Assembly (NCBI GenBank): GCA_039933105.1
Contig: JBDTOT010000022.1
Location: 1 to 64,000, forward strand
Direction: 5' to 3'
From: FEN-1219 sp039933105
GTDB lineage: Bacteria > Pseudomonadota > Gammaproteobacteria > Steroidobacterales > Rariloculaceae
Length of the DNA stretch: 64,000 nucleotides
Under the pieces are notes generated by a model. It saw only the letters and a program-made list of their open reading frames with translations, did no database searches and was not told the origin of the DNA. Positions 17,566 to 26,010 of the stretch are shown here, piece by piece. The position numbers and the translations under genes are program-made. Each line of letters opens with the position of its first letter. Position 1 is the stretch's first letter.

Positions 17566-18401
17566 ACGCTTCGAATGGATGCACGCGCCGCCGCGTGCTC
17601 GGCGCCGGTGCGGCATTCGCCGCGCTTGCGGCGTTCGGCGGCAGCGCGCATGCGCAGACCAAGCGGACCCGCGGCGGCGACGGTACGCTCCCCGCGCTGC
17701 CGGAGTTCCGCCGGCTCGTCGCGGCCAATCGCATTCTCGCCAACGAAGGTGTCGTCGACGCGTTCGGCCACATCAGCGTGCGCGACCCGCGTAACCCCAC
17801 GCAGTTCGTGCTCGCACGCTCGCGCAGCCCGGCGCTCGTGGAGCTCGGCGATCTCATGGAGTTCGGGGCCGACGGTGCGCCGCTCGATGCGCGCGGTCGC
17901 ACGCCCTATGGCGAGCGCATGATCCACGCTGCGGTGTACGAGGCGCGTCCCGACGTGATGTCCGTCGTGCATCACCACGCGTACGCGGTGCTGCCGTTCG
18001 CAATCACGAACACGCCGCTGAAACCCGTCATCCACACGGCGAGCCTGATCGGCGCCGAGATTCCGGTGTGGGACAGCCGTACGAAGTTCGGCGCCACCGA
18101 CATGCTGGTGCGGACGCTCGAGCAGGGTCGCGATCTTGCGAAGACGCTCGGGCCGCACACGTGCGCACTGATGCGCGGGCACGGCGCGGTGGTCGTCGCC
18201 GGCTCTATTCAGGCGGCGGTGATGACGTCCGTGTATATGCTCGTAAATGCCAACGTCGAACGCGAAGCGCTGGCGCTCGGTAAAGCCGAAGGCCTTTCGG
18301 CCGAAGAGATTGCCAAGTCCGCCGCGACGCAGCTCTCGCCGCTCGCGCTCGACCGGGCTTGGGAATACTTTTGTCAGCGCGCGGGCGTCGAGGCCGTGTA
18401 G
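17541..18401 (+). CDS. Class II aldolase/adducin-family protein with Tat signal
   Basis: The likely start is GTG 17541 behind AAGGG, overlapping the upstream gene by 25 nt; no in-frame ATG exists nearby. The first 40 residues carry a twin-arginine signal (CTRRRVLGAGAAFAALAAFGG). The domain has the class II aldolase metal site: HHH at residues 144-146 (SVVHHHAYAVLPF) and His214 (MRGHGAVVV), plus an N-terminal NEGVVDAFGHISVRDP. Family members cleave or decarboxylate sugar phosphates and hydroxy acids in the cytoplasm, so export of this one is unusual. The start is moderately certain. Confidence 0.85.
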   Translation: MAVPESGVDASNGCTRRRVLGAGAAFAALAAFGGSAHAQTKRTRGGDGTLPALPEFRRLVAANRILANEGVVDAFGHISVRDPRNPTQFVLARSRSPALVELGDLMEFGADGAPLDARGRTPYGERMIHAAVYEARPDVMSVVHHHAYAVLPFAITNTPLKPVIHTASLIGAEIPVWDSRTKFGATDMLVRTLEQGRDLAKTLGPHTCALMRGHGAVVVAGSIQAAVMTSVYMLVNANVEREALALGKAEGLSAEEIAKSAATQLSPLALDRAWEYFCQRAGVEAV

Positions 18402-18433
18402 ATTCCGCTCGCTGCGTGTTACGTTCCTCCGGG

Positions 18434-18439
18434 TACAAT
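18434..18439 (+). promoter_or_regulatory. Possible -10 element for the lectin-like gene
   Basis: TACAAT lies in GGGTACAATCCGG about 58 nt before ATG 18497. A -35 match is weak, so this is only a candidate. Confidence 0.3.
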
Positions 18440-18496
18440 CCGGCAGCCGGGGCAGCCCGGACCGATTTGAATAACAACTCTGGGGGAATTCCTTCG

Positions 18497-19177
18497 ATGA
18501 AAACTAAGCACGTTCTCGTTCCGCTCGCGCTCGCGCTGTTCGGCGGTACCGCGTACGCACAGCAGCCGGCACCGGCGGCCGCACCACCCGCGCCGCAGCC
18601 GCAAGGCCCAATGAGCTTCTTCGTTACCAGCGTCGGTAAGGGTGATGGCGCGAATCTTGGCGGTATCGCAGGCGCCGACGCGCATTGCAAGGCACTTGCC
18701 ACGGCCGTCGGCCGCGGCAACGTCGAGTGGCGCGCGTATATGAGCGTCGCCGCCGCGAACGGTCAGGCGCAGATCAATGCGCGCGACCGTATCGGCAAAG
18801 GTCCCTGGTACAACGCGAAGGGCGTGTCCATTGCCTGGAACATCGACGACCTGCATCAAGACCGCAACAACATCCGCAAGCCGACGGCTCTGAACGAGAA
18901 GGGCGAGGAAGTGAACGGCGTCGGCAACACGCCGAACACGCACGACATGCTGACGGGCTCCGACTCCGCGGGCCGCCTAGTGCCGGGCAACGCGGTGAAC
19001 ACGACCTGCAACAACTGGACAAGCAACGGCGCCGGCAGCGCAATGCTCGGCCACCACGACCGGCTCGGTGGCGGGACAGCGTCGTGGAACTCCGTGCACG
19101 CCAGCCGCAGCTGCAGCCAGCCGGACCTCGTCGCGACCGGCGGCGCGGGCCTGTTCTACTGCTTCGCGGTGCAGTAA
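18497..19177 (+). CDS. Secreted lectin-like (C-type-lectin/endostatin-like fold) protein
   Basis: The 226-residue protein has a signal peptide ending at GTAYAQQ, then an Ala/Pro spacer. The rest follows the pattern FFVTSVGKGDGANLGGIAGADAHC, WRAYMS, ARDRIGKGPWYN, NNWTS and a final SWNSVHASRSC with GLFYCFAVQ. Paired cysteines and Trp-rich strands suggest a C-type-lectin-like or endostatin-like domain found in many secreted bacterial proteins. The ligand is unknown. A GGGGGAATT ribosome-binding site precedes the ATG. It stands between the aldolase-like and aldehyde dehydrogenase genes. Confidence 0.72.
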   Translation: MKTKHVLVPLALALFGGTAYAQQPAPAAAPPAPQPQGPMSFFVTSVGKGDGANLGGIAGADAHCKALATAVGRGNVEWRAYMSVAAANGQAQINARDRIGKGPWYNAKGVSIAWNIDDLHQDRNNIRKPTALNEKGEEVNGVGNTPNTHDMLTGSDSAGRLVPGNAVNTTCNNWTSNGAGSAMLGHHDRLGGGTASWNSVHASRSCSQPDLVATGGAGLFYCFAVQ

Positions 19178-19261
19178 TGCACGTTCGGCGTCCGCTGCGG
19201 GTGGCGCTGAAATGCGCCGCCGACGCAGCGGGCGCCGGATGATCTCGCGGGTCATTCCGCG

Positions 19262-20728
19262 ATGACGCGCATGGCAACCTTCGAAGGCAAGAACTACATC
19301 GGCGGGCAATGGCGCGCGGCCGCGAGCGGCCGTACGTTCGAGCAGCTCAACCCAGCGAAGCTCGCGGAAGTAACAGGCACATTCGCAGAATCCGGCGCGG
19401 AGGACGCCGACGCGGCCGTCGCGGCCGCGCAAGCCGCGTTTCCGGAGTGGCGCGCGTTGTCGCCGCAGGCGCGCAAGCGGTTTCTCGAGCAATCACTCGG
19501 CGCGATGCGAGCGCGGCGTGACGAAATAGCGGCCATCATCACGCGCGAGAACGGCAAGTCGCTGCGCGAAGCGCGCAACGAAGTCGACTCTGGTCTCCGC
19601 GAGATGGAGTACCAGATTGCCGAAGGATTGCGCGTGTGCGGGCAGACCGTGCCCGTCGAGGCGGACGGCACGCTTGCATACTCCACGCGCGAGCCGCTCG
19701 GGCCCGTGGGCATCGTGACGCCGTGGAACTTCCCGTTCAACGTGCCGAGCCGTAAGTGCACGCCTGCGCTGATGGCCGGCAACACCGTGGTGCTGAAACC
19801 CGCGAGCCTCACGCCGCGCACGGGCCTCTTGTACGCGGAGCTCATCGCGGCCGGCGGTGTGCCGCACGGAGTCATCAACTGTGTGACGGGCGCGGGCCGC
19901 GCCGTGGGCAATGCGATCGTGGCCGATTCGCGCATCAAGGCAATTTCGTTCACGGGTTCCACGGCGGTGGGCAAAGCGATTCAGCTTCAGGCCGCGCGCA
20001 ATCTCACACCCACTCAGCTCGAGTTGGGCGGTAAGAACCCCGCGATTGTGCTGGCGGATGCCGATCTCGACCAAGCGACGGCGGAGATCATGCGCGCCGC
20101 GTATACGGTGGCGGGGCAGTGGTGTACGTCCACGAGCCGCGTGATCGTGGTCGAGGAAATTGCGGAGCGGCTCACGTCGAAGCTGCTCGCGGCCGTGCGC
20201 GGCATCGTCGTTCGCGAAGGCAACGCCGAGGACTGCGGCATGGGGCCGGTGTGTGGTGCGCAGCAGCAGACCGACGTGTTGCGCTACATCGATGTCGGCA
20301 AAGCCGAAGGCGCGCGTCTGCTGTGCGGCGGCACTGCGCTAACAGGCTCGGGCTACGACGGCGGCTGCTTCATTGCGCCGACGATCTTCGGCGGCGTGAC
20401 GCGCACGATGCGGATCGCGCGCGAGGAAATCTTCGGGCCCATGCTCGTCGTAATCGCCGTGCGCGACTTCGAGGAAGCGGTCGAGGTGGCGAACGATGTG
20501 GCGTACGGTCTCGCGTCCTCGATCTTCACCAACGATTTGAACCGCGCTCTGACCTACATGGAACGCGCGGAGGTTGGCATTGCGCACGTGAACCTCATGA
20601 CGCCGATGCGGGAGCCACAGCTGCCGTTCGGTGGTGCGAAGGAATCCGGCGTGGGGTTACCTGAGGCCGGTTCGACGGCGATCGAGTTCTTCACGCATCA
20701 CAAAGTCTGCTACGTGAAGTATCGCTAG
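19262..20728 (+). CDS. NAD(P)+-dependent aldehyde dehydrogenase
   Basis: The 488-residue enzyme has the ALDH-superfamily signature: TPWNFPFNVPSRK, the FTGSTAVGK nucleotide-binding loop, catalytic Glu254 (LELGGKNP) and nucleophile Cys288 (AGQWCTST), then EEIFGPMLVV and the C-terminal LPFGGAKESGVG. It most resembles the semialdehyde dehydrogenase branch (succinate or alpha-ketoglutarate semialdehyde), but the substrate cannot be fixed by eye. ATG 19262 and ATG 19271 are both possible starts. Confidence 0.93.
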   Translation: MTRMATFEGKNYIGGQWRAAASGRTFEQLNPAKLAEVTGTFAESGAEDADAAVAAAQAAFPEWRALSPQARKRFLEQSLGAMRARRDEIAAIITRENGKSLREARNEVDSGLREMEYQIAEGLRVCGQTVPVEADGTLAYSTREPLGPVGIVTPWNFPFNVPSRKCTPALMAGNTVVLKPASLTPRTGLLYAELIAAGGVPHGVINCVTGAGRAVGNAIVADSRIKAISFTGSTAVGKAIQLQAARNLTPTQLELGGKNPAIVLADADLDQATAEIMRAAYTVAGQWCTSTSRVIVVEEIAERLTSKLLAAVRGIVVREGNAEDCGMGPVCGAQQQTDVLRYIDVGKAEGARLLCGGTALTGSGYDGGCFIAPTIFGGVTRTMRIAREEIFGPMLVVIAVRDFEEAVEVANDVAYGLASSIFTNDLNRALTYMERAEVGIAHVNLMTPMREPQLPFGGAKESGVGLPEAGSTAIEFFTHHKVCYVKYR

Positions 20729-20733
20729 CACTG

Positions 20734-21093
20734 CTACGGCTCGTCGTATTCGCGAAGCAGCTTTTTCGATGCGCTCATGCGCCAGCCCTGCTCGAGCACG
20801 TCAACCAGTGCGCCCTTCGTGATTTTCGTGAGGTCAACGAGAACAAAGGGGTGGTCGCGATAGTGGTCGGTCAGATGAAACACCTCGGGCCGCGCGTTCA
20901 GCAGAATGTCACGCAGCAGAAACTCGCAGCGGATCGCGAGCCAGCCCTCGGCTTCGGTCCTTAGCCGAGCCATGAGCTTGCCCTTCACTTTGATGGCGGG
21001 TGTTCCGTAGGACGTGCTGAGCTCTACGCCTGGAAAGCGTTTCGCGAGCGCGAAGGCCGTCTTGAACTTTGCCTTAACGGGTGGCTTCGCCAT
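20734..21093 (-). CDS. MmcQ/YjbR-family protein
   Basis: The 119-residue protein has the YjbR/MmcQ fold: FALAKRFPGVELSTSYGTPAIKVKGKLMARL at the start and DHYRDHPFVLVDLTKI followed by DVLEQGWRMSASKKLLREY. The double-wing fold was suggested to bind DNA, but its cell role is not established. It faces the ALDH gene tail to tail and overlaps the DUF3108 gene start-to-end by 20 nt on the same strand. Confidence 0.9.
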   Translation of the reverse strand: MAKPPVKAKFKTAFALAKRFPGVELSTSYGTPAIKVKGKLMARLRTEAEGWLAIRCEFLLRDILLNARPEVFHLTDHYRDHPFVLVDLTKITKGALVDVLEQGWRMSASKKLLREYDEP

Positions 21094-21796
21094 CGCGCGA
21101 CTCTACGCTCTCGTCTCCCAATGCCGCGAGCGCGAACAAGACGGCTCGTCCTGTGCTGTCGCCGATCTCGAGTTTGACTGGTAACCCATCCAATTCAGGC
21201 GCCGACCACAATGTGAGCTTCCAGCGCGACGAAAGGGGTAGGCCTACGCTCGTTGTCACGTAAACCCCGAGCGGAGTCTGGATTTCTTCCGGGCCCCTTG
21301 TTGGTTCCACGCCTGGCTCCAGGTCGGCGATCGCGTGGTTGCCGGGAATCCACCGCGTTTCGACAAAGACGGCTTTGGCCAACGCATCGCGTCGGTCGTT
21401 TTTGTCGTTGCCGCGCAGCGGGATCTCGGAGCGGCGTCTCCCATCGCTGCTCGTGGCAACGCCGCGTTGCCAGTCGAACTCGATGGTGGATTCCTTGCGG
21501 CTGCGTCCGGTGGAGACCTTACCGGCTCGAAGCGTCGAGTCCGCGAGGGTCGCGACGATTCCAGAGTGTGCGTCTGCGAGCATGTTGATCAGGAAGCCGC
21601 GCTTACCGTTCGCGGTGAACTTCGTTTCGACGGTGTACGTGGTGGCGCCGTCGAAGCCTACAGTGACCGTTGCGACCCCGATGGTCTCGCCTCTAAGGCT
21701 CACTTCGTAGACGGCCCAGTACGGCGGATTTCGTGCGTGTGCGGGGAGCGCACAGAACAGCAGGACCGCGGCCCATGTCTTTGATGAAAAGCTCAC
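21074..21796 (-). CDS. DUF3108-family secreted protein
   Basis: The best start is GTG 21796, giving 240 residues with a clean signal peptide (SFSSKTWAAVLLFCALPAHA). An ATG at 21856 would add 20 polar residues ahead of it. The mature part shows the DUF3108 pattern: YEVSLRGETIGVATVTVGFDGATTYTVETKFTA in short strands, then STIEFDWQRGVATSSDGRR and the GLPLSSRWKLTLWSAPELDG hairpins. DUF3108 proteins are periplasmic and beta-rich, of unknown role. Its 3' end overlaps the YjbR gene. Confidence 0.82.
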   Translation of the reverse strand: MSFSSKTWAAVLLFCALPAHARNPPYWAVYEVSLRGETIGVATVTVGFDGATTYTVETKFTANGKRGFLINMLADAHSGIVATLADSTLRAGKVSTGRSRKESTIEFDWQRGVATSSDGRRRSEIPLRGNDKNDRRDALAKAVFVETRWIPGNHAIADLEPGVEPTRGPEEIQTPLGVYVTTSVGLPLSSRWKLTLWSAPELDGLPVKLEIGDSTGRAVLFALAALGDESVESRDGEATR

Positions 21797-21894
21797 CCAC
21801 GCATCATATCGCGAGCGTGCCGCCGGCGACTTGCCAGCGCCATTCACCGGTCGCACACTCAGCCCGCAGCATTTGTCGCGGGGTGGGAGGGATC

Positions 21895-23832
21895 ATGGCG
21901 AACGCACAAGACGACTCTAGCAACATCGGCCGGCGTAAGTTCCTAACGGGCGCTGCACTTACGAGCGCCGCTGCGCTGACCGCGCCGGTGATGCCGGCCG
22001 CGGCCCAGACGACGGCCGACAACACCGCGAGCCGCACGCCACCGCTGCCCAACCTTCAGACCGAGACACAGCCGCCCACCGCGGACCCCGTCGTTCAGAC
22101 CTCGAGCGGCGGCGACTTCATGGCCGAGGTGCTGAACGCACTCGGCATCGAATACCTCGCGATGAATTGCGCGTCGAGCTTCCGCGGCCTGCACGAGGCC
22201 GTCCTGAATCACACGAACAACAAGCCCGAGATCATCACGTGCCCGCACGAGGAGATCGCGACCTCCATGGCGCAGGGCTACGCGAAGATCGAAGGTAAGC
22301 CGATGGGCGTGATCTGCCACGGCACCGTGGGTCTGCAGCACGCCACGATGGCGCTCTACAACTCGTGGTGCGACCGCGTGCCGGTGTACGCGATGATCGG
22401 CAACATCGTGGAAGCCGACAAACGTGCGCCGGGCGCCGAGTGGGTGCACTCGGCGATCGATCCCGCAGCGCTCGTGCGGGACTTCGTGAAGTGGGATGAC
22501 CAACCTGCATCGTTACAGCACTTCGCGGAATCCGCCGTGCGTGCGCACAAGATCGCACTGACGCCACCGATGGGGCCCGTGCTTCTCTCGCTCGATGCCG
22601 AGCTGCAGGAAAACCCGATCCGCGATCGCAACGCGCTGCGCATTCCGAAGATCACCAACGTGATTCCGCCCGTGGCCGACGGGCGCGGTCTCGAGGAAGC
22701 GGCACGCCTGCTGGCGGCTGCGGAGCATCCCGTCATCGTCGTGGATCGAATGGCGCGCAGCGCGGCGGGCATGCAAGCGCTGGTCGAGCTGGCCGAGACT
22801 CTGCAGTGCGCCGTGGTCGATCAGGCGGGGCGGTTGAACTTCCCCTCGCGCCACCCGCTGAACCAGACGTGGCGCCGCGCCGCGGTGCTGGGGCAGGCGG
22901 ACGTGATACTCGCGATCGAGATGAACGATTTGTGGGGCACGCTGAACTTCTTCGCGGACCGCATCGAGCGCACGTCGCATCCGTTCTACAAGAACAACAC
23001 GAAGATCATCACGCTCGGTAGCCGCGACTTGTACATGAAAGCGAACTACCAGGACTTCGGGCGGTTCAACGATGTGGATCTCGCGATTGCCGGCGACGGC
23101 GAATCGAGCTTGTCGCTCCTTACGGAGCGCGTGAAAGCCTCCGCGCGTTCGGGCCGCAAGAACGTGTTCGCGGATCGCGGCAAAGTGCTGACGCAAGCAC
23201 ACAACGCGACGCTCGAGCAACTTAAGACGCAAGCGACGATCGGTTGGGACGCGAGCCCCATCACGACCGCGCGGCTCTGCGCGGAGCTCTATGCGCAGAT
23301 CAAGGACGACGACTGGTCGCTCGTAGGCTCTGCCATTCGCGTGAACTGGCCGCTGCAGCTCTGGAACTTCGACAAGACGTATCGCTGGAACGGCAGTTCG
23401 GGCGGTGCCGGTATCGGCTACAACGCGCCGGCGTCTGCTGGCGCCGCGCTCGCAAACAAGAAGCACGGACGCCTCACTGTGGCGCTGCAAGGTGACGGCG
23501 ACCTCATGTTCGTGCCAAGCACGCTGTGGACGACAGCGCATCACAAGATTCCGATCCTGTACGTGGTGCACAACAACCGCGCTTACCACCAGGAATATAT
23601 GTATCTGCAGGCGATGGCGGCGCGGCACCAGCGCGGTATCGACAAAGCGCACGTGGGCACCACCATCACGAACCCGAACGTGGACTACGCGACGGTGGCG
23701 AAAGGATTCGGCGTGTACGGCGAAGGGCCCGTCACGGATCCGCGCGATCTAGCCGGCGCGCTCTCGCGCGCGTTGGCAGTGGTGCGGCGCGGCGAGCCCG
23801 CGCTCGTCGACGTCGTCACGGATCCGCGTTGA
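21895..23832 (+). CDS. Thiamine-diphosphate-dependent enzyme with Tat signal
   Basis: The 645-residue protein from ATG 21895 opens with a twin-arginine signal (GRRKFLTGAALTSAAALTAP). The ThDP-enzyme architecture follows: a PYR domain with the cofactor-activating Glu in CPHEEIATSMAQGYAKIEG (Glu119 or 120), a central domain and a PP domain with GDGD (533-536) and NN about 27 residues later (the GDG-x-NN motif). It belongs to the acetolactate synthase/benzoylformate decarboxylase superfamily. Export of such an enzyme is rare. A cytochrome c gene follows by 10 nt. The reaction is unknown. Confidence 0.9.
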   Translation: MANAQDDSSNIGRRKFLTGAALTSAAALTAPVMPAAAQTTADNTASRTPPLPNLQTETQPPTADPVVQTSSGGDFMAEVLNALGIEYLAMNCASSFRGLHEAVLNHTNNKPEIITCPHEEIATSMAQGYAKIEGKPMGVICHGTVGLQHATMALYNSWCDRVPVYAMIGNIVEADKRAPGAEWVHSAIDPAALVRDFVKWDDQPASLQHFAESAVRAHKIALTPPMGPVLLSLDAELQENPIRDRNALRIPKITNVIPPVADGRGLEEAARLLAAAEHPVIVVDRMARSAAGMQALVELAETLQCAVVDQAGRLNFPSRHPLNQTWRRAAVLGQADVILAIEMNDLWGTLNFFADRIERTSHPFYKNNTKIITLGSRDLYMKANYQDFGRFNDVDLAIAGDGESSLSLLTERVKASARSGRKNVFADRGKVLTQAHNATLEQLKTQATIGWDASPITTARLCAELYAQIKDDDWSLVGSAIRVNWPLQLWNFDKTYRWNGSSGGAGIGYNAPASAGAALANKKHGRLTVALQGDGDLMFVPSTLWTTAHHKIPILYVVHNNRAYHQEYMYLQAMAARHQRGIDKAHVGTTITNPNVDYATVAKGFGVYGEGPVTDPRDLAGALSRALAVVRRGEPALVDVVTDPR

Positions 23833-23842
23833 GGGCTTGCCG

Positions 23843-24205
23843 ATGAACATCGTCACAAAGATTGCCGCCGCATCGCTGCTCACGGGCGTTGCCTGCACGT
23901 CGTTCGCGCAGCAAGCGCCGAAGGGCGACGCCGCGAACGGCCAGCGCGCGTACCTCATGGCCGGTTGCTTCACGTGCCACGGGCGCGTGGGGCAGGGCGG
24001 CAACTTCAACTCTGCGACGCCTGCGCTCGCGAACACCGTGTGGCCGGTGGAAGCGCTGGTGGCCTTCCTCCGCGTGGGCCTAAACGACATGCCGGCGTTT
24101 TCGAAAGAGGTGCTGAGCGATCAGCAGGTGGCGGACATTCATGCGTATTTGAAGTCGCTGCCGGGTAGTAAGTCGCCGGCGGACTTCAAGCTGCTGAATC
24201 AATAG
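23843..24205 (+). CDS. Monohaem class I cytochrome c
   Basis: The 120-residue protein from ATG 23843 has a signal peptide ending near TSFAQQ. One haem motif, Cys42-x2-Cys45-His46 (CFTCHG), is followed by the methionine ligand in NDMPAF. The segment VGQGGNFNSATPALA and the end QQVADIHAYLKSLPG are typical of small periplasmic cytochromes c. It lies 10 nt after the Tat-exported ThDP enzyme, suggesting that the two work as a redox pair in the periplasm. Confidence 0.93.
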   Translation: MNIVTKIAAASLLTGVACTSFAQQAPKGDAANGQRAYLMAGCFTCHGRVGQGGNFNSATPALANTVWPVEALVAFLRVGLNDMPAFSKEVLSDQQVADIHAYLKSLPGSKSPADFKLLNQ

Positions 24206-24336
24206 CGACATTCCGTACCCGAACCAAACGGGCCGGTCCGAGGTTCGCGGCTTCTCCCGATTGCCTGAACGCGTGGAATCCCGCACGATCGTCGAGCGGC
24301 CATCGAGCGCTGCTAAATGAAGAGGGGATTTTCGCG

Positions 24337-25101
24337 ATGTTGAAACTAGGAGCAGGGAAGCGTCTCACGCTCGGCCTTGTCGCGTGGGTGGGGATGAATG
24401 TGTGTCTCGCGGCAGAGCCCGTGCTCGATGCGAGCAAGCCGAACATCTTCGGCGTGTGGCTCGGCACGAACGGCACCGACGTCGATGCGCGCTACCGCAG
24501 CACGCCCTGGCCGCCGCCTGACTTCACGGAGTGGGGCGCCGCGCAGTCGAAGCTGCTGATGACTCCCGAGACGCCGGACGAATGCAGTCCTTACGGGCCC
24601 GTGGTGTACATGGGCGGCGGCGGATTTTTTCCGCTCGAAATTGCGCGCACCACGGCGGGCATTGTTCTCTTGTCCGAGTCGGCTTCCAATCCGCGGCGAA
24701 TCTACATCGACGGTCGCAAGCATCCCGAAGACTTCGATCCGACCTGGGGCGGGAATTCGATCGGCCACTGGGAGGGCGACACGCTGGTCGTCGATACGGT
24801 GGGTACCAACGGCAGGGGCCGACCCTTGAACGGTTACCTCTCGGGCGCGGTGAGCTCGAAGGTCGACAAGACGCCGCGGCTGCTGGTCAGCGACAAGCTG
24901 CACCTGGTCGAGCGCATTCGGCTCGTTGGCAATGGCGATTTCCTCGAAGACGAGCTGACGATCACCGATCTGAAGACCTACAAGAAGCCGTTCACGGTGA
25001 AGCACTATTGGCAACGCCGGCCCGATCTCGAGGTGCTGGAGTATTTTTGTTCCGATAACCGTCGGCCGGATGCCGAGGGGCACACGGAGGAAGGTCAATG
25101 A
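24337..25101 (+). CDS. Secreted protein of unknown function (IDGRxHP-type family)
   Basis: The 254-residue protein has a signal peptide ending at VCLAAE. It has NIFGVWLGTNG, then VYMGGGGFFPLEI, the motif RRIYIDGRKHPEDFDPTWGGNSIGHWEGDTLVV and LHLVERIRLVGNGDFLEDELTI. The IDGR-HP...GxWEGD segment is shared with the secreted protein at 12123-13025. Such proteins are widespread, often near oxidoreductases, and uncharacterised. Its last codon overlaps the next gene by 4 nt (ATGA), so the two are co-translated. Confidence 0.78.
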   Translation: MLKLGAGKRLTLGLVAWVGMNVCLAAEPVLDASKPNIFGVWLGTNGTDVDARYRSTPWPPPDFTEWGAAQSKLLMTPETPDECSPYGPVVYMGGGGFFPLEIARTTAGIVLLSESASNPRRIYIDGRKHPEDFDPTWGGNSIGHWEGDTLVVDTVGTNGRGRPLNGYLSGAVSSKVDKTPRLLVSDKLHLVERIRLVGNGDFLEDELTITDLKTYKKPFTVKHYWQRRPDLEVLEYFCSDNRRPDAEGHTEEGQ

Positions 25102-25499
25102 GCGTGCGCTACAGATGGTTGCTGGCGTGTGGGTTGCTGGCGCTCGCCGGCTCTGCGTGGGCTCATCACTCGTTCGCGATGTTCGACCTCGAGAAACAAG
25201 TCACGGTGGAAGGCACCGTGAAGGAATTCCAGTGGACGAATCCGCACTGCTGGCTGCAGGTGATGGTGCCGGACGGCAAGGGCGGCACCAAGGAGTGGAG
25301 CTTCGAGATGGGTGCGATGGGCATGCTGGCGCGCACCGGCTGGAAGAGCAGCACCGTGAAGCCGAACGATAAGGTGACCGTGCTGATGAACCCGCTGAAG
25401 AGCGGCGGGTCGAGCGGCCGGCTGCTGAAGGTGACGCTGCCGGACGGCCGGATCATGGGCCCGGGCGGCAGCGCGCCGCCGCCGAAGCCGGCGGCCTAA
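25098..25499 (+). CDS. DUF6152-type secreted protein
   Basis: The 133-residue protein has a signal peptide ending at GSAWAHHSFAMFD, then VTVEGTVKEFQWTNPHCWLQV, the characteristic N-P-H core of this small periplasmic family. KEWSFEMGAMGMLARTGWK and VTVLMNPLKSG follow. The C-terminus is a Pro/Ala tail. The family is often found beside the IDGRxHP-type secreted proteins, as here with a 4-nt overlap. The function is unknown. Confidence 0.85.
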   Translation: MSVRYRWLLACGLLALAGSAWAHHSFAMFDLEKQVTVEGTVKEFQWTNPHCWLQVMVPDGKGGTKEWSFEMGAMGMLARTGWKSSTVKPNDKVTVLMNPLKSGGSSGRLLKVTLPDGRIMGPGGSAPPPKPAA

Positions 25500-25509
25500 C
25501 CCGCGTCGC

Positions 25510-25956
25510 TCAAAGCTGCGCTACCCAGCGCTCGAATTCGCCGGCCGTTCTTTTGCCGACTTGGGCGACAGCTCCGCGTCTGAACGTGGAGCTGCCGAAA
25601 ATGTGGATGTAGCCACCGAAGTCGGAGGGAAGATAGAACTCGCCATACTTCAGCATCGCGACTTTCTGTTTGCCAAAGTGGCCGTAGAAATATCCGAACT
25701 CGAACAGCACGTTCAGGTTCGGCACGTCGTACTTCTTCTTTCTGATCGTGGTCGTCGACTCGGGCGAGAACAGCAGGAGCGCGCCGTCGACCTTGCCTCG
25801 AATGTGGTCGAGATCTTCTAGCAGAGTCCTGCCGGCCGTGAATGCGTCCCACCACGGAATGAATGTCAGAGTGGGGCCGGTGAATTTCTTCACGATGGCC
25901 TTGGCCTGTGACTTGGCGGCTGACGATGAGCCGATGAAGAGCGTTGTTTTCGGCAA
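25510..25956 (-). CDS. TIR-like nucleotide-binding domain protein (CAP12/PF10137-like)
   Basis: The 148-residue single-domain protein opens with TLFIGSSSAAKSQAKAIVKK, has FIPWWDAFTAGRTLLEDLDH and the segment NLNVLFEFGYFYGHFGKQKV with a conserved Glu (E86). These are the hallmarks of predicted TIR-like NAD-cleaving domains found as CBASS effectors and related proteins. Here there is no STING or sensor domain fused, and no nucleotide cyclase gene next to it. It lies 54 nt after the pirin gene on the same strand. A defence role is possible but not shown. Confidence 0.78.
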   Translation of the reverse strand: MPKTTLFIGSSSAAKSQAKAIVKKFTGPTLTFIPWWDAFTAGRTLLEDLDHIRGKVDGALLLFSPESTTTIRKKKYDVPNLNVLFEFGYFYGHFGKQKVAMLKYGEFYLPSDFGGYIHIFGSSTFRRGAVAQVGKRTAGEFERWVAQL

Positions 25957-26010
25957 GACCGCGGAACCCCCCCGACAATCGGGAGATGGTTGAGGGAACC
26001 GCCGGGACTG

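Noticed and set aside
17560..17620. Frameshift at the start of the class II aldolase gene
   Set aside because: The lack of an in-frame ATG first suggested a frameshift, but GTG 17541 with an AAGGG motif and an intact Tat leader explains the start without one.
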